Both the position numbers and the translations under genes were made by a program. From assembly GCA_025350645.1 (NCBI GenBank), contig JANXXM010000164.1, positions 1 through 64,000 of the forward strand: a stretch of DNA of 64,000 nt. Direction: 5' to 3'. A model generated the notes under the pieces. That model worked only from the letters and a program-made list of their open reading frames with translations. It had not been told where the DNA came from and did not search any database. Positions 47,881 to 57,997 of the stretch are shown in pieces. Source of the stretch: Ferruginibacter sp. Lineage in GTDB: Bacteria; Bacteroidota; Bacteroidia; Chitinophagales; Chitinophagaceae. The stretch's first letter is position 1; each line of letters begins with the position of its first letter.

Positions 47881-50733
47881 ATGAAGCCTAATTTTATTTA
47901 TTTATTTTTACTTTTTTTTATTGCTTCATATGCACGGGGGCAAACGGCAGATTTTAATTTTACTACTCCCGGTGGTTTATTTTGCAATCCTCAAACAGTT
48001 ACTTTCACGCAAAACTGCACAGGTTCTCCTACAGGTTTTATATGGGATTTTGGTAATGGGCGGGATGGTAACAATCCCACAGAAACATCAGTTTACAATA
48101 CTGCAGGCACCTATACCATAAAACTTACTGCCTTGTTTGATAATGGCGCAGTAAGTATAAGCAAAACCATTACCATCAACCCCACACCTACTGTAACACT
48201 TACTGCCAATACCAATTATTTGTGCCAGCCAGGTGCTGTAAATTTTGTTGCCACGGGCAGTGCCGGTATAGCAAGTTACGACTGGGATTTTGGAGATGGT
48301 ACTCCTCTACAAACCAATGCCGGCAATACACTCAGCCATAGTTATGCAAGCTACAATGGATATACCGCCAGTGTAAAAGCAACTTCTTCATTTGGTTGTA
48401 CGGCAAGTAACTCCTATGCCATACAGGTTAAAAAATTTGATATTACCGGCAGCATTACACCCGCCAGTGGCTGCATACCAGCAAATACTACACTAAGCGT
48501 AACCCCTGTTTTGCCAGCAGGGGATAATGCCCAAAGCTTTGTATGGAATTATGGTGATGGCACACCAAATTTTACAGGAACAGCCAGTACCTCGCCACAC
48601 ACTTATAATATTACAACACCTGTAACAACAGCCAGTGTAAGCATTACCAGTGTGCAGGGTTGTACAAACCAATTTACTTTTTCCGGTGTTGCATTTGGCA
48701 CACCACCCTTTGGTACAACCATTAATACCACTAATAGTCTGGATACTTTTTGCGGTTCTCAAACAATAACCTTTACCGGTAATGCTACCAATGCCAATAG
48801 TTATTTCTGGGATTTTGGAGATGGCACTGCTGCAGGTACATCTGCAGCGAGCATCACCCATAAATACAATACCCTGGGCAATAAACCTGTAACGCTCACC
48901 CCTTCTTTTAATGGCTGTAATGGCATTGTTGCTGGCAAAAATATTTTTATCCGTGGCGTTATTGCTTCATTTATTTATAGCAATACCTGTGGCAATAAAA
49001 ATACTTATGCATTTCAAAATACATCGTTAGGCCCCATTTCTCATTTTGAATGGCGGTTTTCTGATTTACCCGGTTTTGTAGATTCTGTGAATATAAATCC
49101 CACACATAGTTTTCCACCGCAGGGCAGTTTTACAGTTACGCTAAACCTTGTTGATAATACCACAGGCTGTACAGATGTTTTTGTGAGCAATATTTATACA
49201 GCCCGTCCTTCTTTTAGCAGCAATAAAATATCAGTATGTAAAGATAGCGCTATCATTTTCCGTGTATCAAATACTTACTCCTCCGCAGGCGCATATAGCT
49301 ATGAGTTTCATGTAAACGGTGCCACCATACCCAATGGCGGCGATTCCATTTTAAATTATAATTCCAATTACCATGGCACCACAAAAGATTTTGTTGTTAT
49401 AAAAGATAATATCAACACTACCTGCAGCGATACCCTTTATTTAACAGACAGTATAAAAGTAAAAGGACCTGTGCCGGTATTTATAGTACCAGCAAGGCTT
49501 TGCGCAAATAATAGTTATGCAATAACTAATAGCAGCTACCCGTTTTTTGCAGGTGAAAATATTGTGAAATGGAAATGGGATTTTGGTGATAATAAAAAAG
49601 ATTCTGTTCAAAATCCTGCTCCACATTTATATCCTTCATCTGGCGGTACGTTCAATATTGTACTTACCGCTACAGATGCAAATGGCTGTGCACTTAAAAC
49701 CCAGCAAACGGTAATAGTAGATCCGCTGCCACGCATCAGCTCTTTTCCTGCAATAGACACCATTTGTCAAAATAGGGACACTGCCGTTTTGAGAGCCTAC
49801 ACAATAGATACTTTGCTGTGGATACCTGCAACCAATATTAGTTGCACCACCTGCGATACTACAAAAGTATATCCATTAACTACCACGCAATACATAGCAC
49901 AGGCCACCAATAGCTTTGGCTGCAAAAATTTTGATACCAGCCTGGTAAAAGTATATGAGGCCATTAATTTAATTGTTTCCCCGGCAGATACAACGGTATG
50001 CCCCGGCAAGCTGGTACAATATAATCTGAATACTGATGGTATTACTATCTGGAGTCCTTCCCTGTACCTCACTAATACCAATATTAAAAATCCTATTGCC
50101 TATCCAGATAGCTCAATTACCTATACCGTTATTGTAAAAGATTCTGTAGGTTGTTATGCAGATACTGCCCTGGCAAATATTATTACCTATCCTAAACCAA
50201 CTGTAGATGCAGGACCGGATAGAATTGTACCTTATGCCTCCCTTTTTACTATAAGCCCGGCTTACAGTGCAGATGTTATTAAGTATTTGTGGACACCCGC
50301 AGGAGACCTTGCTGCTACTACGTTTGCAGATGCAAGCGGCACTGCATTAAAATCTCAATTATACAATATAGAAGTTACCAATATCAATGGATGCAAAAAC
50401 AGCGATAATATTAATATCATTATTGCCTGCGAATTTAGTAACCTGCTTTTACCTTCTGCATTTACACCAGGTACAGGCTCCATAAACAATTATTTTTATC
50501 CTATTACCCGTGGCTACAAAATCATAAAATCTTTTATTGTATATAACAGGATGGGAAATAAAGTTTTTGAGCGTCAAAATTTTACCCCAAATATTGCCAC
50601 ACTAGGCTGGGATGGCAATATTAAAAGCGATAACAGGGGTGCGGGTACGCAAGCCTTTGTGTGGTACATAGAAGCCGTATGCGATCAGGGACAAACAGTA
50701 GTAAATAAAGGAAGTGTATTGCTTATAAAGTAA
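47881..50733 (+). CDS. multi-PKD domain protein with gliding motility-associated C-terminal (T9SS type B) domain, paralog B
   Basis: Aligns along its length by eye with 40633..43479; C-terminal FTPGTGSINNYFYPITRGYKIIKSFIVYNRMGNKVFERQNFTPN. Confidence 0.92.
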   Translation: MKPNFIYLFLLFFIASYARGQTADFNFTTPGGLFCNPQTVTFTQNCTGSPTGFIWDFGNGRDGNNPTETSVYNTAGTYTIKLTALFDNGAVSISKTITINPTPTVTLTANTNYLCQPGAVNFVATGSAGIASYDWDFGDGTPLQTNAGNTLSHSYASYNGYTASVKATSSFGCTASNSYAIQVKKFDITGSITPASGCIPANTTLSVTPVLPAGDNAQSFVWNYGDGTPNFTGTASTSPHTYNITTPVTTASVSITSVQGCTNQFTFSGVAFGTPPFGTTINTTNSLDTFCGSQTITFTGNATNANSYFWDFGDGTAAGTSAASITHKYNTLGNKPVTLTPSFNGCNGIVAGKNIFIRGVIASFIYSNTCGNKNTYAFQNTSLGPISHFEWRFSDLPGFVDSVNINPTHSFPPQGSFTVTLNLVDNTTGCTDVFVSNIYTARPSFSSNKISVCKDSAIIFRVSNTYSSAGAYSYEFHVNGATIPNGGDSILNYNSNYHGTTKDFVVIKDNINTTCSDTLYLTDSIKVKGPVPVFIVPARLCANNSYAITNSSYPFFAGENIVKWKWDFGDNKKDSVQNPAPHLYPSSGGTFNIVLTATDANGCALKTQQTVIVDPLPRISSFPAIDTICQNRDTAVLRAYTIDTLLWIPATNISCTTCDTTKVYPLTTTQYIAQATNSFGCKNFDTSLVKVYEAINLIVSPADTTVCPGKLVQYNLNTDGITIWSPSLYLTNTNIKNPIAYPDSSITYTVIVKDSVGCYADTALANIITYPKPTVDAGPDRIVPYASLFTISPAYSADVIKYLWTPAGDLAATTFADASGTALKSQLYNIEVTNINGCKNSDNINIIIACEFSNLLLPSAFTPGTGSINNYFYPITRGYKIIKSFIVYNRMGNKVFERQNFTPNIATLGWDGNIKSDNRGAGTQAFVWYIEAVCDQGQTVVNKGSVLLIK

Positions 50734-50741
50734 ATTTTTTC

Positions 50742-51210
50742 TTATCCAATATTAATATTGTTTTCTTTTAAAACTTTCATAAACAATTTAGCTTGTTCGC
50801 TTTTTTAATTTGGAGTATATTCATTAAGAAGATTTTCTGCATCTACTCGGTATGGGAAGTTCTAATTTGTATAAACATTATATGCTTTGCAGGAAAATTG
50901 TAATCCTTTCTTCAGTTCATATTTATCAATATAAATTCTTGCAATGCCATAAAAAGCTTCTGCCTTACTTTGCATTACTTCAAAATTTTTTGTACTCTTC
51001 TATAGCTTTGTCATAACCCTCCATTAATCCTTGTACTACCTGCAAATTCTGTAATAGTTGAAGGTTAGTAGAATCTACATTAGAAGCTTTGTATGCTGCT
51101 GTTAGCGTTCGTAACTGTAGTTTTGGAACTGCAGTATAAAAATGTATGCAATCAAAAATTACAAGCAGTAAGAATATTCTTTTTATTAAATTAATGTTGG
51201 CAAAAATCAT
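50742..51210 (-). pseudogene. decayed TPR-like protein
   Basis: Frame 1 MIFANINL...AIEEYKKF then, after a frameshift, EVMQSKAEAFYGIARIYIDKYELKKGLQFSCKAYNVYTN*NFPYRVDAENLLNEYTPN*KSEQAKLFMKVLKENNINIG*. Confidence 0.6.
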
Positions 51211-52410
51211 TTATCCATTCACAGCCTCAATGCCAGGTAATATTTTTCCTTCAAAATACTCCAGTAACGCTCCGCCTCCTGTGCTCACATAGCTAACTTT
51301 ATTTGCCAGGTTAAATTTGTTTACCGCAGCTACACTGTCCCCGCCACCTACTAAAGAAAACGCACCATTCTCAGTAGCTTTTGCAATAGCCAGTGCAGTT
51401 TGTTTTGTTCCTGTTTCAAATTTTTCCATTTCAAAAACGCCCATTGGTCCGTTCCATAAAATCGTTTTTGATTTTCCTATTATTTCGCTGAAAATACCAA
51501 TAGCTTTTCCGCCAATATCCAATCCCATCCAGCCATCGGGTATCTGGTCACTGGGTACATCCTGCGTATTTGCATCAGCAGCAAACTTATCTGCAATCAC
51601 GGAATTTTCCGGTAAATGAATACTTACATTTTTTTGTTTTGCTTTTTCTAAAATATCCAATGCGGTCTGCAGGCGATCATCTTCGCAAAGCGAATTTCCT
51701 ATTTTACCGCCGCGAGCTTTTATAAAAGTGTATGCCATGCCTCCGCCAATAATAATATCTGTTACACGTTCCAGTAAATTTTCTATTATTAATATTTTAT
51801 CGGAAACCTTTGCCCCTCCTATAATTGCGCAGAATGGTTTGTCGCTTTGGTGCAGTACTTTTTCTGCACTGGCTACCTCGGCTTCCATGAGCAGGCCAAA
51901 CATTTTATTGGAAGGCTCATAAAATTTTGCAATTACTGCTGTGGAAGCATGTGCCCTGTGTGCTGTACCAAATGCATCGTTTACGTACACATCCCCCAGT
52001 GTACTCAATTTTTTTGCAAATGCTTCATCGCCATTTTCTTCTTCTTTATGAAAACGAAGATTCTCCAGCAACAACACTTCACCCTCACGCAGCATCGTTG
52101 CTGTCATACCCGCCTGTGAGCCTACGCAATCATCTGCAAAAAAAACTTTTGTTTCGCCGCCCAATAATTCATGTAAATGTTTTACCAAATGTTTTAAAGA
52201 AAATTCATCTGTAGGTCCGTCTTTTGGTCTGCCGAGGTGGCTCATTAAAACAACCTTCCCAGCATCTGCCAATATTTTTTTTATGGTAGGAATAGTTGCT
52301 GTCATTCTTGTATCATCAGTAATATTAAATTCCGCATCAAGCGGTACATTAAAATCTACCCGTACAAGTGCAGTGTGTCCTTTAAAATTGAAGTCGGAAA
52401 ATTTGCTCAT
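51211..52410 (-). CDS. pgk: phosphoglycerate kinase
   Basis: [48 protein letters not shown]. Confidence 0.97.
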   Translation of the reverse strand: MSKFSDFNFKGHTALVRVDFNVPLDAEFNITDDTRMTATIPTIKKILADAGKVVLMSHLGRPKDGPTDEFSLKHLVKHLHELLGGETKVFFADDCVGSQAGMTATMLREGEVLLLENLRFHKEEENGDEAFAKKLSTLGDVYVNDAFGTAHRAHASTAVIAKFYEPSNKMFGLLMEAEVASAEKVLHQSDKPFCAIIGGAKVSDKILIIENLLERVTDIIIGGGMAYTFIKARGGKIGNSLCEDDRLQTALDILEKAKQKNVSIHLPENSVIADKFAADANTQDVPSDQIPDGWMGLDIGGKAIGIFSEIIGKSKTILWNGPMGVFEMEKFETGTKQTALAIAKATENGAFSLVGGGDSVAAVNKFNLANKVSYVSTGGGALLEYFEGKILPGIEAVNG

Positions 52411-52414
52411 AGTA

Positions 52415-52729
52415 TTATTGTGTTGAAATTTCTATTAAGGGATTATTGATTGTCAGAAATAAATTTATAATTTCAGTAAACTTTTTTGAAGTAATATTTT
52501 TAAGTTTTTGTTAGATATGTTTCCAATATTTAGATATAAATTATTGATGGAGCACCTATAATATTTTGATAATTGTAAAAGTCAATATCTTTTGTTGTAA
52601 TAATTATTTTATTATTTGATTATTTTGTAACTGCTGTGTTCAAGCAATAAATCCATCTTTAAGCCAACTTACCATTTGAGGAGGCAGATTTAAATCAATC
52701 CAAAATTCCAGTTCATCAAGCTGCGTCAT
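52415..52729 (-). pseudogene. decayed DUF5615 (PIN-like) toxin remnant
   Basis: MTQLDELEFWIDLNLPPQMVSWLKDGFIA* in one frame; then IIITTKDIDFYNYQNIIGAPSIIYI, YLNIGNISNKNLKILLQKSLLKL and [15 protein letters not shown] in others; overlaps the 3' end of the DUF433 gene. Confidence 0.65.
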
Positions 52730-52958
52730 TTGCTACAAGTATTATTGTGTGATCCAATTTTATTGCAGCATATGCCAAACATGCAGAGATATCCTCCTTT
52801 TCCAAATATGAAAAATCTTCCAAAATTTCACTCTCAGTCATACCTGAGAAAAGATACCCTAATACATCAGATACTTTAAACCGCATCCCTCTAATTGTAG
52901 GTTTCCCACCCATCAATCCCGGTAAAATAGTTATTCCTTTTAATAATTCTTTTTCCAT
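52716..52958 (-). CDS. DUF433 domain protein (VapB-like antitoxin family)
   Basis: 80 aa: ITILPGLMGGKPTIRGMRFKVSDVLGYLFSGMTESEILEDFSYLEKEDISACLAYAA. Confidence 0.92.
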   Translation of the reverse strand: MEKELLKGITILPGLMGGKPTIRGMRFKVSDVLGYLFSGMTESEILEDFSYLEKEDISACLAYAAIKLDHTIILVANDAA

Positions 52959-53009
52959 AAAATTATCATTTATGTAAAGTTACTGTTTAAGCTGTACTTG
53001 TAAAAAACA

Positions 53010-53037
53010 AAAAAGACCTTCCGAAGAAAGTCTTTTT
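53010..53037 (-). terminator. terminator hairpin downstream of gapA
   Basis: AAAAAGAC-CTTCCGAAGAAA-GTCTTTTT. Confidence 0.7.
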
Positions 53038-53055
53038 ACATTTATTTTAAAGATT

Positions 53056-54066
53056 TTATTTTATCAATCCTGCAAAATAATTTACTGTTCTCACCAATTG
53101 AGACACATAACTCATTTCATTATCGTACCAGCTTACTGTTTTTACCAGTTGCTTATCGCCAATGGTTTGTACTTTAGTTTGTGTAGCATCAAACAACGAT
53201 CCGAATTTAATTCCAATAACATCGCTGCTCACAATCTCATCTTCGTTATACCCAAAACTTTCGTTGCTTGCGGCTTTCATGGCTGCGTTTACTTCGTCTA
53301 CCGTTACTGTTTTTTCTAAAATAGAATATAATTCAGTTAACGAACCGGTAATTACAGGCACTCTTTGCGCACCGCCATCCAGCTTGCCTTTAAGCTCCGG
53401 AAGCACCAGCCCTATTGCTTTTGCTGCGCCAGTACTATTGGGTACAATATTGGCTGCGGCAGCCCGTGCTCTTCTTAAATCGCCTTTTGGGTGCGGTGCA
53501 TCTAAAGTATTTTGATCGTTGGTATAGGCATGTATAGTACTCATCATACCCGTAATAATCCCAAAATTATCGTTCATTACTTTTGCCATTGGTGCGAGGC
53601 AATTGGTGGTACAACTGGCGCAACTTATAATGGTTTCTGTACCATCTAATATGGCATGGTTTACATTAAATACAACTGTTTTTAAATCGCCAGTAGCCGG
53701 TGCGGATATTACCACTCTTTTAGCACCTGCCGTAATGTGAGCCTGTGCTTTTGCAGCATCAGTAAAAAAACCAGTACTTTCTATTACCACATCTACATCA
53801 TGCGTACCCCATGGAATTTGTGCCGGATCTTTTTGTGCATATATTTTTATTTCGTGGCCATTTACTACTATTGCATTTTCTGTAGAGGTTACCTGCTGCT
53901 CAAACCTGCCTTGCGCACTATCGTACTTTAATAAATGAGCCAGCACGGCCGGGCTTGTTAGATCATTTATGGCAACTACATCTATACCTTCCATATTGTG
54001 TATCTCACGAAAAACCAAACGGCCAATACGACCAAAACCATTAATTGCAACTTTTACTGAACTCAT
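53056..54066 (-). CDS. gapA: glyceraldehyde-3-phosphate dehydrogenase
   Basis: [51 protein letters not shown]. Confidence 0.97.
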   Translation of the reverse strand: MSSVKVAINGFGRIGRLVFREIHNMEGIDVVAINDLTSPAVLAHLLKYDSAQGRFEQQVTSTENAIVVNGHEIKIYAQKDPAQIPWGTHDVDVVIESTGFFTDAAKAQAHITAGAKRVVISAPATGDLKTVVFNVNHAILDGTETIISCASCTTNCLAPMAKVMNDNFGIITGMMSTIHAYTNDQNTLDAPHPKGDLRRARAAAANIVPNSTGAAKAIGLVLPELKGKLDGGAQRVPVITGSLTELYSILEKTVTVDEVNAAMKAASNESFGYNEDEIVSSDVIGIKFGSLFDATQTKVQTIGDKQLVKTVSWYDNEMSYVSQLVRTVNYFAGLIK

Positions 54067-54245
54067 AATAAAATATTTAAAGTGATTGTTTTTGCGCTGC
54101 GAATTTACAGGTTGTTATTCTCTTTTTTAATTTTAATTTTTTACGTAATAATGATTTTTTTAAAAACGTATATCATATGTAAAGAAAACACACCTGCATA
54201 TATTATTTCCTTACATTTACGTTCTTAACCATAAAACAAAGCAAA

Positions 54246-54851
54246 ATGAAACGTCCCGGATTATTAATTTTATTAGCAGTTGTTGCCATCATACTTTTTA
54301 TGGGCTGCAACGGATACAATGGCCTTGTAAAGCAAGATGAAAGTGTAAAAAAAGCATTCAGCAATGTACAGACGGAATATCAGAACAGGTCTGACCTTGT
54401 AGGTAACCTTGTAAATACAGTAAAAGGTGCTGCCAATTTTGAGCAGAATACATTGACTGCGGTAGTGGAAGCAAGAGCAAAAGCTACTAGCGTAAATATA
54501 AATGCAGATAACCTTACGCCAGAAAAAATTGCGGAGTTTCAGGCTGCGCAGGGGCAGTTATCCGGCTCGCTAAGCAGGCTGCTTGCTACAGTAGAAGCAT
54601 ATCCTACGCTAAAAGCTACAGAAGGTTTTATGAAACTACAAAGCCAGTTGGAAGGAATAGAAAACAACATTAAAAATTCCAGGAAAATTTTTAATGACGA
54701 AATTAATATTTACAATACAAAAGTACGTTCGTTCCCAATGAACATACTCGGTGGTTTGTTTGGTTTTCATGCAAAACAAGGTTTTACTGCAGATGCTGGT
54801 GCTGAGAAAAAAGTAGATGTAAATTTTGATGACCTGAATAAAAAGAAATAA
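54246..54851 (+). CDS. LemA family lipoprotein
   Basis: LFMGCNGYNGLVKQDESVKKAFSNVQTEYQNRSDLVGNLVNTVKG. Confidence 0.92.
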   Translation: MKRPGLLILLAVVAIILFMGCNGYNGLVKQDESVKKAFSNVQTEYQNRSDLVGNLVNTVKGAANFEQNTLTAVVEARAKATSVNINADNLTPEKIAEFQAAQGQLSGSLSRLLATVEAYPTLKATEGFMKLQSQLEGIENNIKNSRKIFNDEINIYNTKVRSFPMNILGGLFGFHAKQGFTADAGAEKKVDVNFDDLNKKK

Positions 54852-54977
54852 TTACTTCTCAATCTATTAAAAGAGACGGAAGGTAAGTGTGTAAATTTTA
54901 GACGAAATTATACCGGCGTAAAATAGTTTAGCCTATAGATTATTTCCCTTCGGTATAATTTTCTATTTTAATTTCTT

Positions 54978-55571
54978 ATGAATAAGAAAAAATATTCCGG
55001 ATATATTTTTGGTGCCGTATTGATACTATTGGGCATTTTTGTGATAGTAACTTACAATGGTCTTGTAAAAAAAGAGGAGAAGGTTACACAACAATGGAAC
55101 GAAGTGCAGAATGCTTACCAGCGCAGGCTGGATCTTATTCCCAACCTGGTAAATGTGGTAAGCGGCGGGGCGCAATATGAGCAAAATACGCTGCAACAGG
55201 TTATAGAAGCCAGAAGCAGGGCAGCAGCCACAAATGCAGGCGCAGCAACGGTTTCGGCAGAGGGCTTTACTACACAAGGCAAGGCGCAGGATGAGCTTGC
55301 CGGTGCTGCAAACAGGCTGCTCATAAATGTAGAAAAGTATCCGGATATACAAGGCACGAAAGCATTTACCACTTTGCAAACACAACTGGAACGTACAGAA
55401 CTTCGCATAAAAATAGCCCGCAAAGATTTTAATGAATCTGTACAAACGTACAACAGTTCGGTAAGAAGTTTTCCTGTAAGTATGGTTGCAGGTTTGTTTG
55501 GCTTTAAATATAAAAATGGTTTCTCATCAGATGCAGGAGCAGATAAAGCAACAGAAATAAAATTTAAATGA
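54978..55571 (+). CDS. LemA family protein (TM-anchored)
   Basis: TYNGLVKKEEKVTQQWNEVQNAYQRRLDLIPNLVNVV. Confidence 0.94.
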   Translation: MNKKKYSGYIFGAVLILLGIFVIVTYNGLVKKEEKVTQQWNEVQNAYQRRLDLIPNLVNVVSGGAQYEQNTLQQVIEARSRAAATNAGAATVSAEGFTTQGKAQDELAGAANRLLINVEKYPDIQGTKAFTTLQTQLERTELRIKIARKDFNESVQTYNSSVRSFPVSMVAGLFGFKYKNGFSSDAGADKATEIKFK

Positions 55572-56029
55572 AGCTATTTCCCTTTTTTAAAAAACCAGCT
55601 TTTTTTACCGATGCCGAAAAACACCGGATTGTAGAAGCTATACGCCATGCAGAGCAGCAAACCAGTGGCGAAGTGCGGGTGTATGTAGAAAGTAAAACCC
55701 CTTATGTGGAAACGATGGACAGGGCAGCAGAGGTTTTCTTTGACCTAAAAATGGACAAGACAGATCACCGGAATGCAGTGCTGCTATATATTGCAACTAC
55801 GCACAAAGAACTGGCGCTTTTTGGTGATGAAGGAATTTATAACCAAACGGGCGAACTCTTTTGGAATAATGCCGTAAAAAAAATGATGAGCGATTTTAAT
55901 GAAGATGATATTTGTGAAGGCATGGTACAGTGTATAAAAATGATTGGCGAAACGCTCAAAGAAAAATTTCCTTATAACAGATCAGAAGATAAAAATGAAT
56001 TGCCTGACGAAATCGTTTTTGGTAAATAA
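55568..56029 (+). CDS. TPM domain protein (short)
   Basis: IVEAIRHAEQQTSGEVRVYVESKTPY...ELALFGDEGIYNQTGELFW; ATGA overlap with the upstream lemA. Confidence 0.88.
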   Translation: MKLFPFFKKPAFFTDAEKHRIVEAIRHAEQQTSGEVRVYVESKTPYVETMDRAAEVFFDLKMDKTDHRNAVLLYIATTHKELALFGDEGIYNQTGELFWNNAVKKMMSDFNEDDICEGMVQCIKMIGETLKEKFPYNRSEDKNELPDEIVFGK

Positions 56030-56210
56030 TTATTTACATCAAGTGATGCCGATGGTATAAGAATCAGTAAAAATAAGAATGATTTTCTCTTTGGTCTGGA
56101 TAAAAATTATGATAAAATTTATGCGCACAAAAAGAATCTCCCAGGCAGTCTTTGCACCCCCGTTATAAAAAATATAAATACCGGATAATCACTACCATTT
56201 AAAAATTACA

Positions 56211-56984
56211 ATGAGCAGGTTTAAAAAAATATTATTTTCTTCTTTTTTACTGCTGATGACCCTCAGCGTTTTTGCTCAGTTACCCGAGCGGCCAAACCCG
56301 CCACGTCTAGTAAACGATTTTACCAACACACTTACTGCAACTCAGGGAGCAGAGCTGGAGCAAAAGTTGGTAGCATTGGATGACAGTACTTCTACGCAAA
56401 TAGCTGTTGTAATTGTGCCCTCGGTAAACGGGCGAACGATATCCGATTATAATGTAGACCTTTTAAGAAAATGGGGTGTAGGTTCAAAAAAAAATAATAA
56501 TGGAGTTGTACTGCTTATTGCAAAAGATGACCGCACCTTAGATATAACCGTAGGTTATGGGTTAGAAGGCAACCTTACCGATGCAACTGCAAAGCAAATA
56601 ATAGATGATATTATTGTGCCTAATTTTAAAGGCAATGATTATTACAGAGGTATAGACCAAGGTACAGATGCAATAATGCAAGCTGTAAAAGGGCAATACA
56701 ATACAGTAAGGCAAAGAAGTACTGGCAAAGGTGGCAGCAGCTTTATTTTTATTATTATCATCGTCATTATTGTTTTATTAATATCCCGCAGAGGCGGTGG
56801 TGGCGGTACTTTTATGAGCCGCCGCGGGCAAACGGGTATTGGAGAAGCAATATTATGGAGCACACTGCTGGGTGGCGGCAGGGGAGGCGGTGGCGGCGGA
56901 GATTGGGGTGGCGGCGGGGGTGGTGGCTTTGGCGGTTTTGGTGGTGGCAGCGGCGGTGGCGGCGGTGCAAGCGGAAGCTGGTAA
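56211..56984 (+). CDS. TPM domain (YgcG-like) membrane protein with glycine-rich C-terminus
   Basis: VNDFTNTLTATQGAELEQKLVALDDSTSTQIAVVIVPS...GNDYYRGIDQGTDAI; TM segment; GGGGGDWGGGGGGGFGGFGGGSGGGGGASGSW. Confidence 0.93.
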   Translation: MSRFKKILFSSFLLLMTLSVFAQLPERPNPPRLVNDFTNTLTATQGAELEQKLVALDDSTSTQIAVVIVPSVNGRTISDYNVDLLRKWGVGSKKNNNGVVLLIAKDDRTLDITVGYGLEGNLTDATAKQIIDDIIVPNFKGNDYYRGIDQGTDAIMQAVKGQYNTVRQRSTGKGGSSFIFIIIIVIIVLLISRRGGGGGTFMSRRGQTGIGEAILWSTLLGGGRGGGGGGDWGGGGGGGFGGFGGGSGGGGGASGSW

Positions 56985-57083
56985 ATGTTTTACACTATTT
57001 CATATTCTTTTCTAAAAAAATACTTTTGTGTTTTTAAGTTTAAAATATACTTTCTGTTTTAAACGTTTCGTAAATAATTTCAG

Positions 57084-57965
57084 ATGAAAGTTGCAGGGTT
57101 TACTTTTATACGCAATGCCATAAAATACGATTATCCTGTAGTGGAATCTATAACATCTTTATTGCCGCTGGTAGATGAAATGGTAGTGGCTGTAGGTAAT
57201 TCTGATGATGGCACAAGAGCATTGATAGAAGCCATACCCAGCCATAAAATTCGTATAATAAATACTGTATGGGATGAAAATATAAGAACAGGCGGCGCAG
57301 TACTTGCGGTAGAAACCAATAAAGCATTTGCAGCCATAAGTGCCGGTGTAGACTGGGCATTTTATTTACAGGCAGATGAAGTAATTCATGAAAAAGATTA
57401 TGATGTTATACGTACAGCCATGAAGGATAATCTTACCAACAAAAAAGTGGATGGGCTGCTATTTAAATACATTCATTTTTATGGCAATTACAATTATGTG
57501 GGTGCCGGAAAACAATGGTACAAAAATGAAATAAGGATTATAAGAAATAATAAAAATATTACTTCTTACAGAGATGCACAGGGCTTTCGTTTTGGCGATA
57601 ATACAAAATTAAAAGTAAAAAAAATAAATGCGTATATCTATCATTATGGCTGGGTAAAACACCCAACTGTATGCAACCAGAAATCGCTGAATTTTACTAA
57701 AATGCACAATCCCGGTTTTGTGGCTACAGCAGAAGAACTCCAGAGAGATTTTGATTATCACCGAATAGACAGGCTGCTGTTATTTAATGGCACACACCCA
57801 CACGCCATTGCAGAAAAAATTAAAAAAGTAAACTGGATATTTGAGTACAATACTTTGCAAAGCAGCTATGCAAATATGAAGCTTAGCCATAAGATCAGTT
57901 TTTTTATTGAAGATATAACAGGCTACAGAATTGGTGAGTATAAAAATTATAAACTAGTTCGATAG
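57084..57965 (+). CDS. glycosyltransferase (GT-A/GT2-like)
   Basis: FTFIRNAIKYDYPVVESITSLLPLVDEMVVAVGNSDDGTRALIEAI...AFYLQADEVIHE. Confidence 0.82.
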   Translation: MKVAGFTFIRNAIKYDYPVVESITSLLPLVDEMVVAVGNSDDGTRALIEAIPSHKIRIINTVWDENIRTGGAVLAVETNKAFAAISAGVDWAFYLQADEVIHEKDYDVIRTAMKDNLTNKKVDGLLFKYIHFYGNYNYVGAGKQWYKNEIRIIRNNKNITSYRDAQGFRFGDNTKLKVKKINAYIYHYGWVKHPTVCNQKSLNFTKMHNPGFVATAEELQRDFDYHRIDRLLLFNGTHPHAIAEKIKKVNWIFEYNTLQSSYANMKLSHKISFFIEDITGYRIGEYKNYKLVR

Positions 57966-57997
57966 GGAAGTTTACACTTTTTATTTTTCTTTGATAG

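Noticed and set aside
55026-55453. 139-aa and 112-aa ORFs antisense to lemA
   Set aside because: Antisense shadows of a clear LemA gene.
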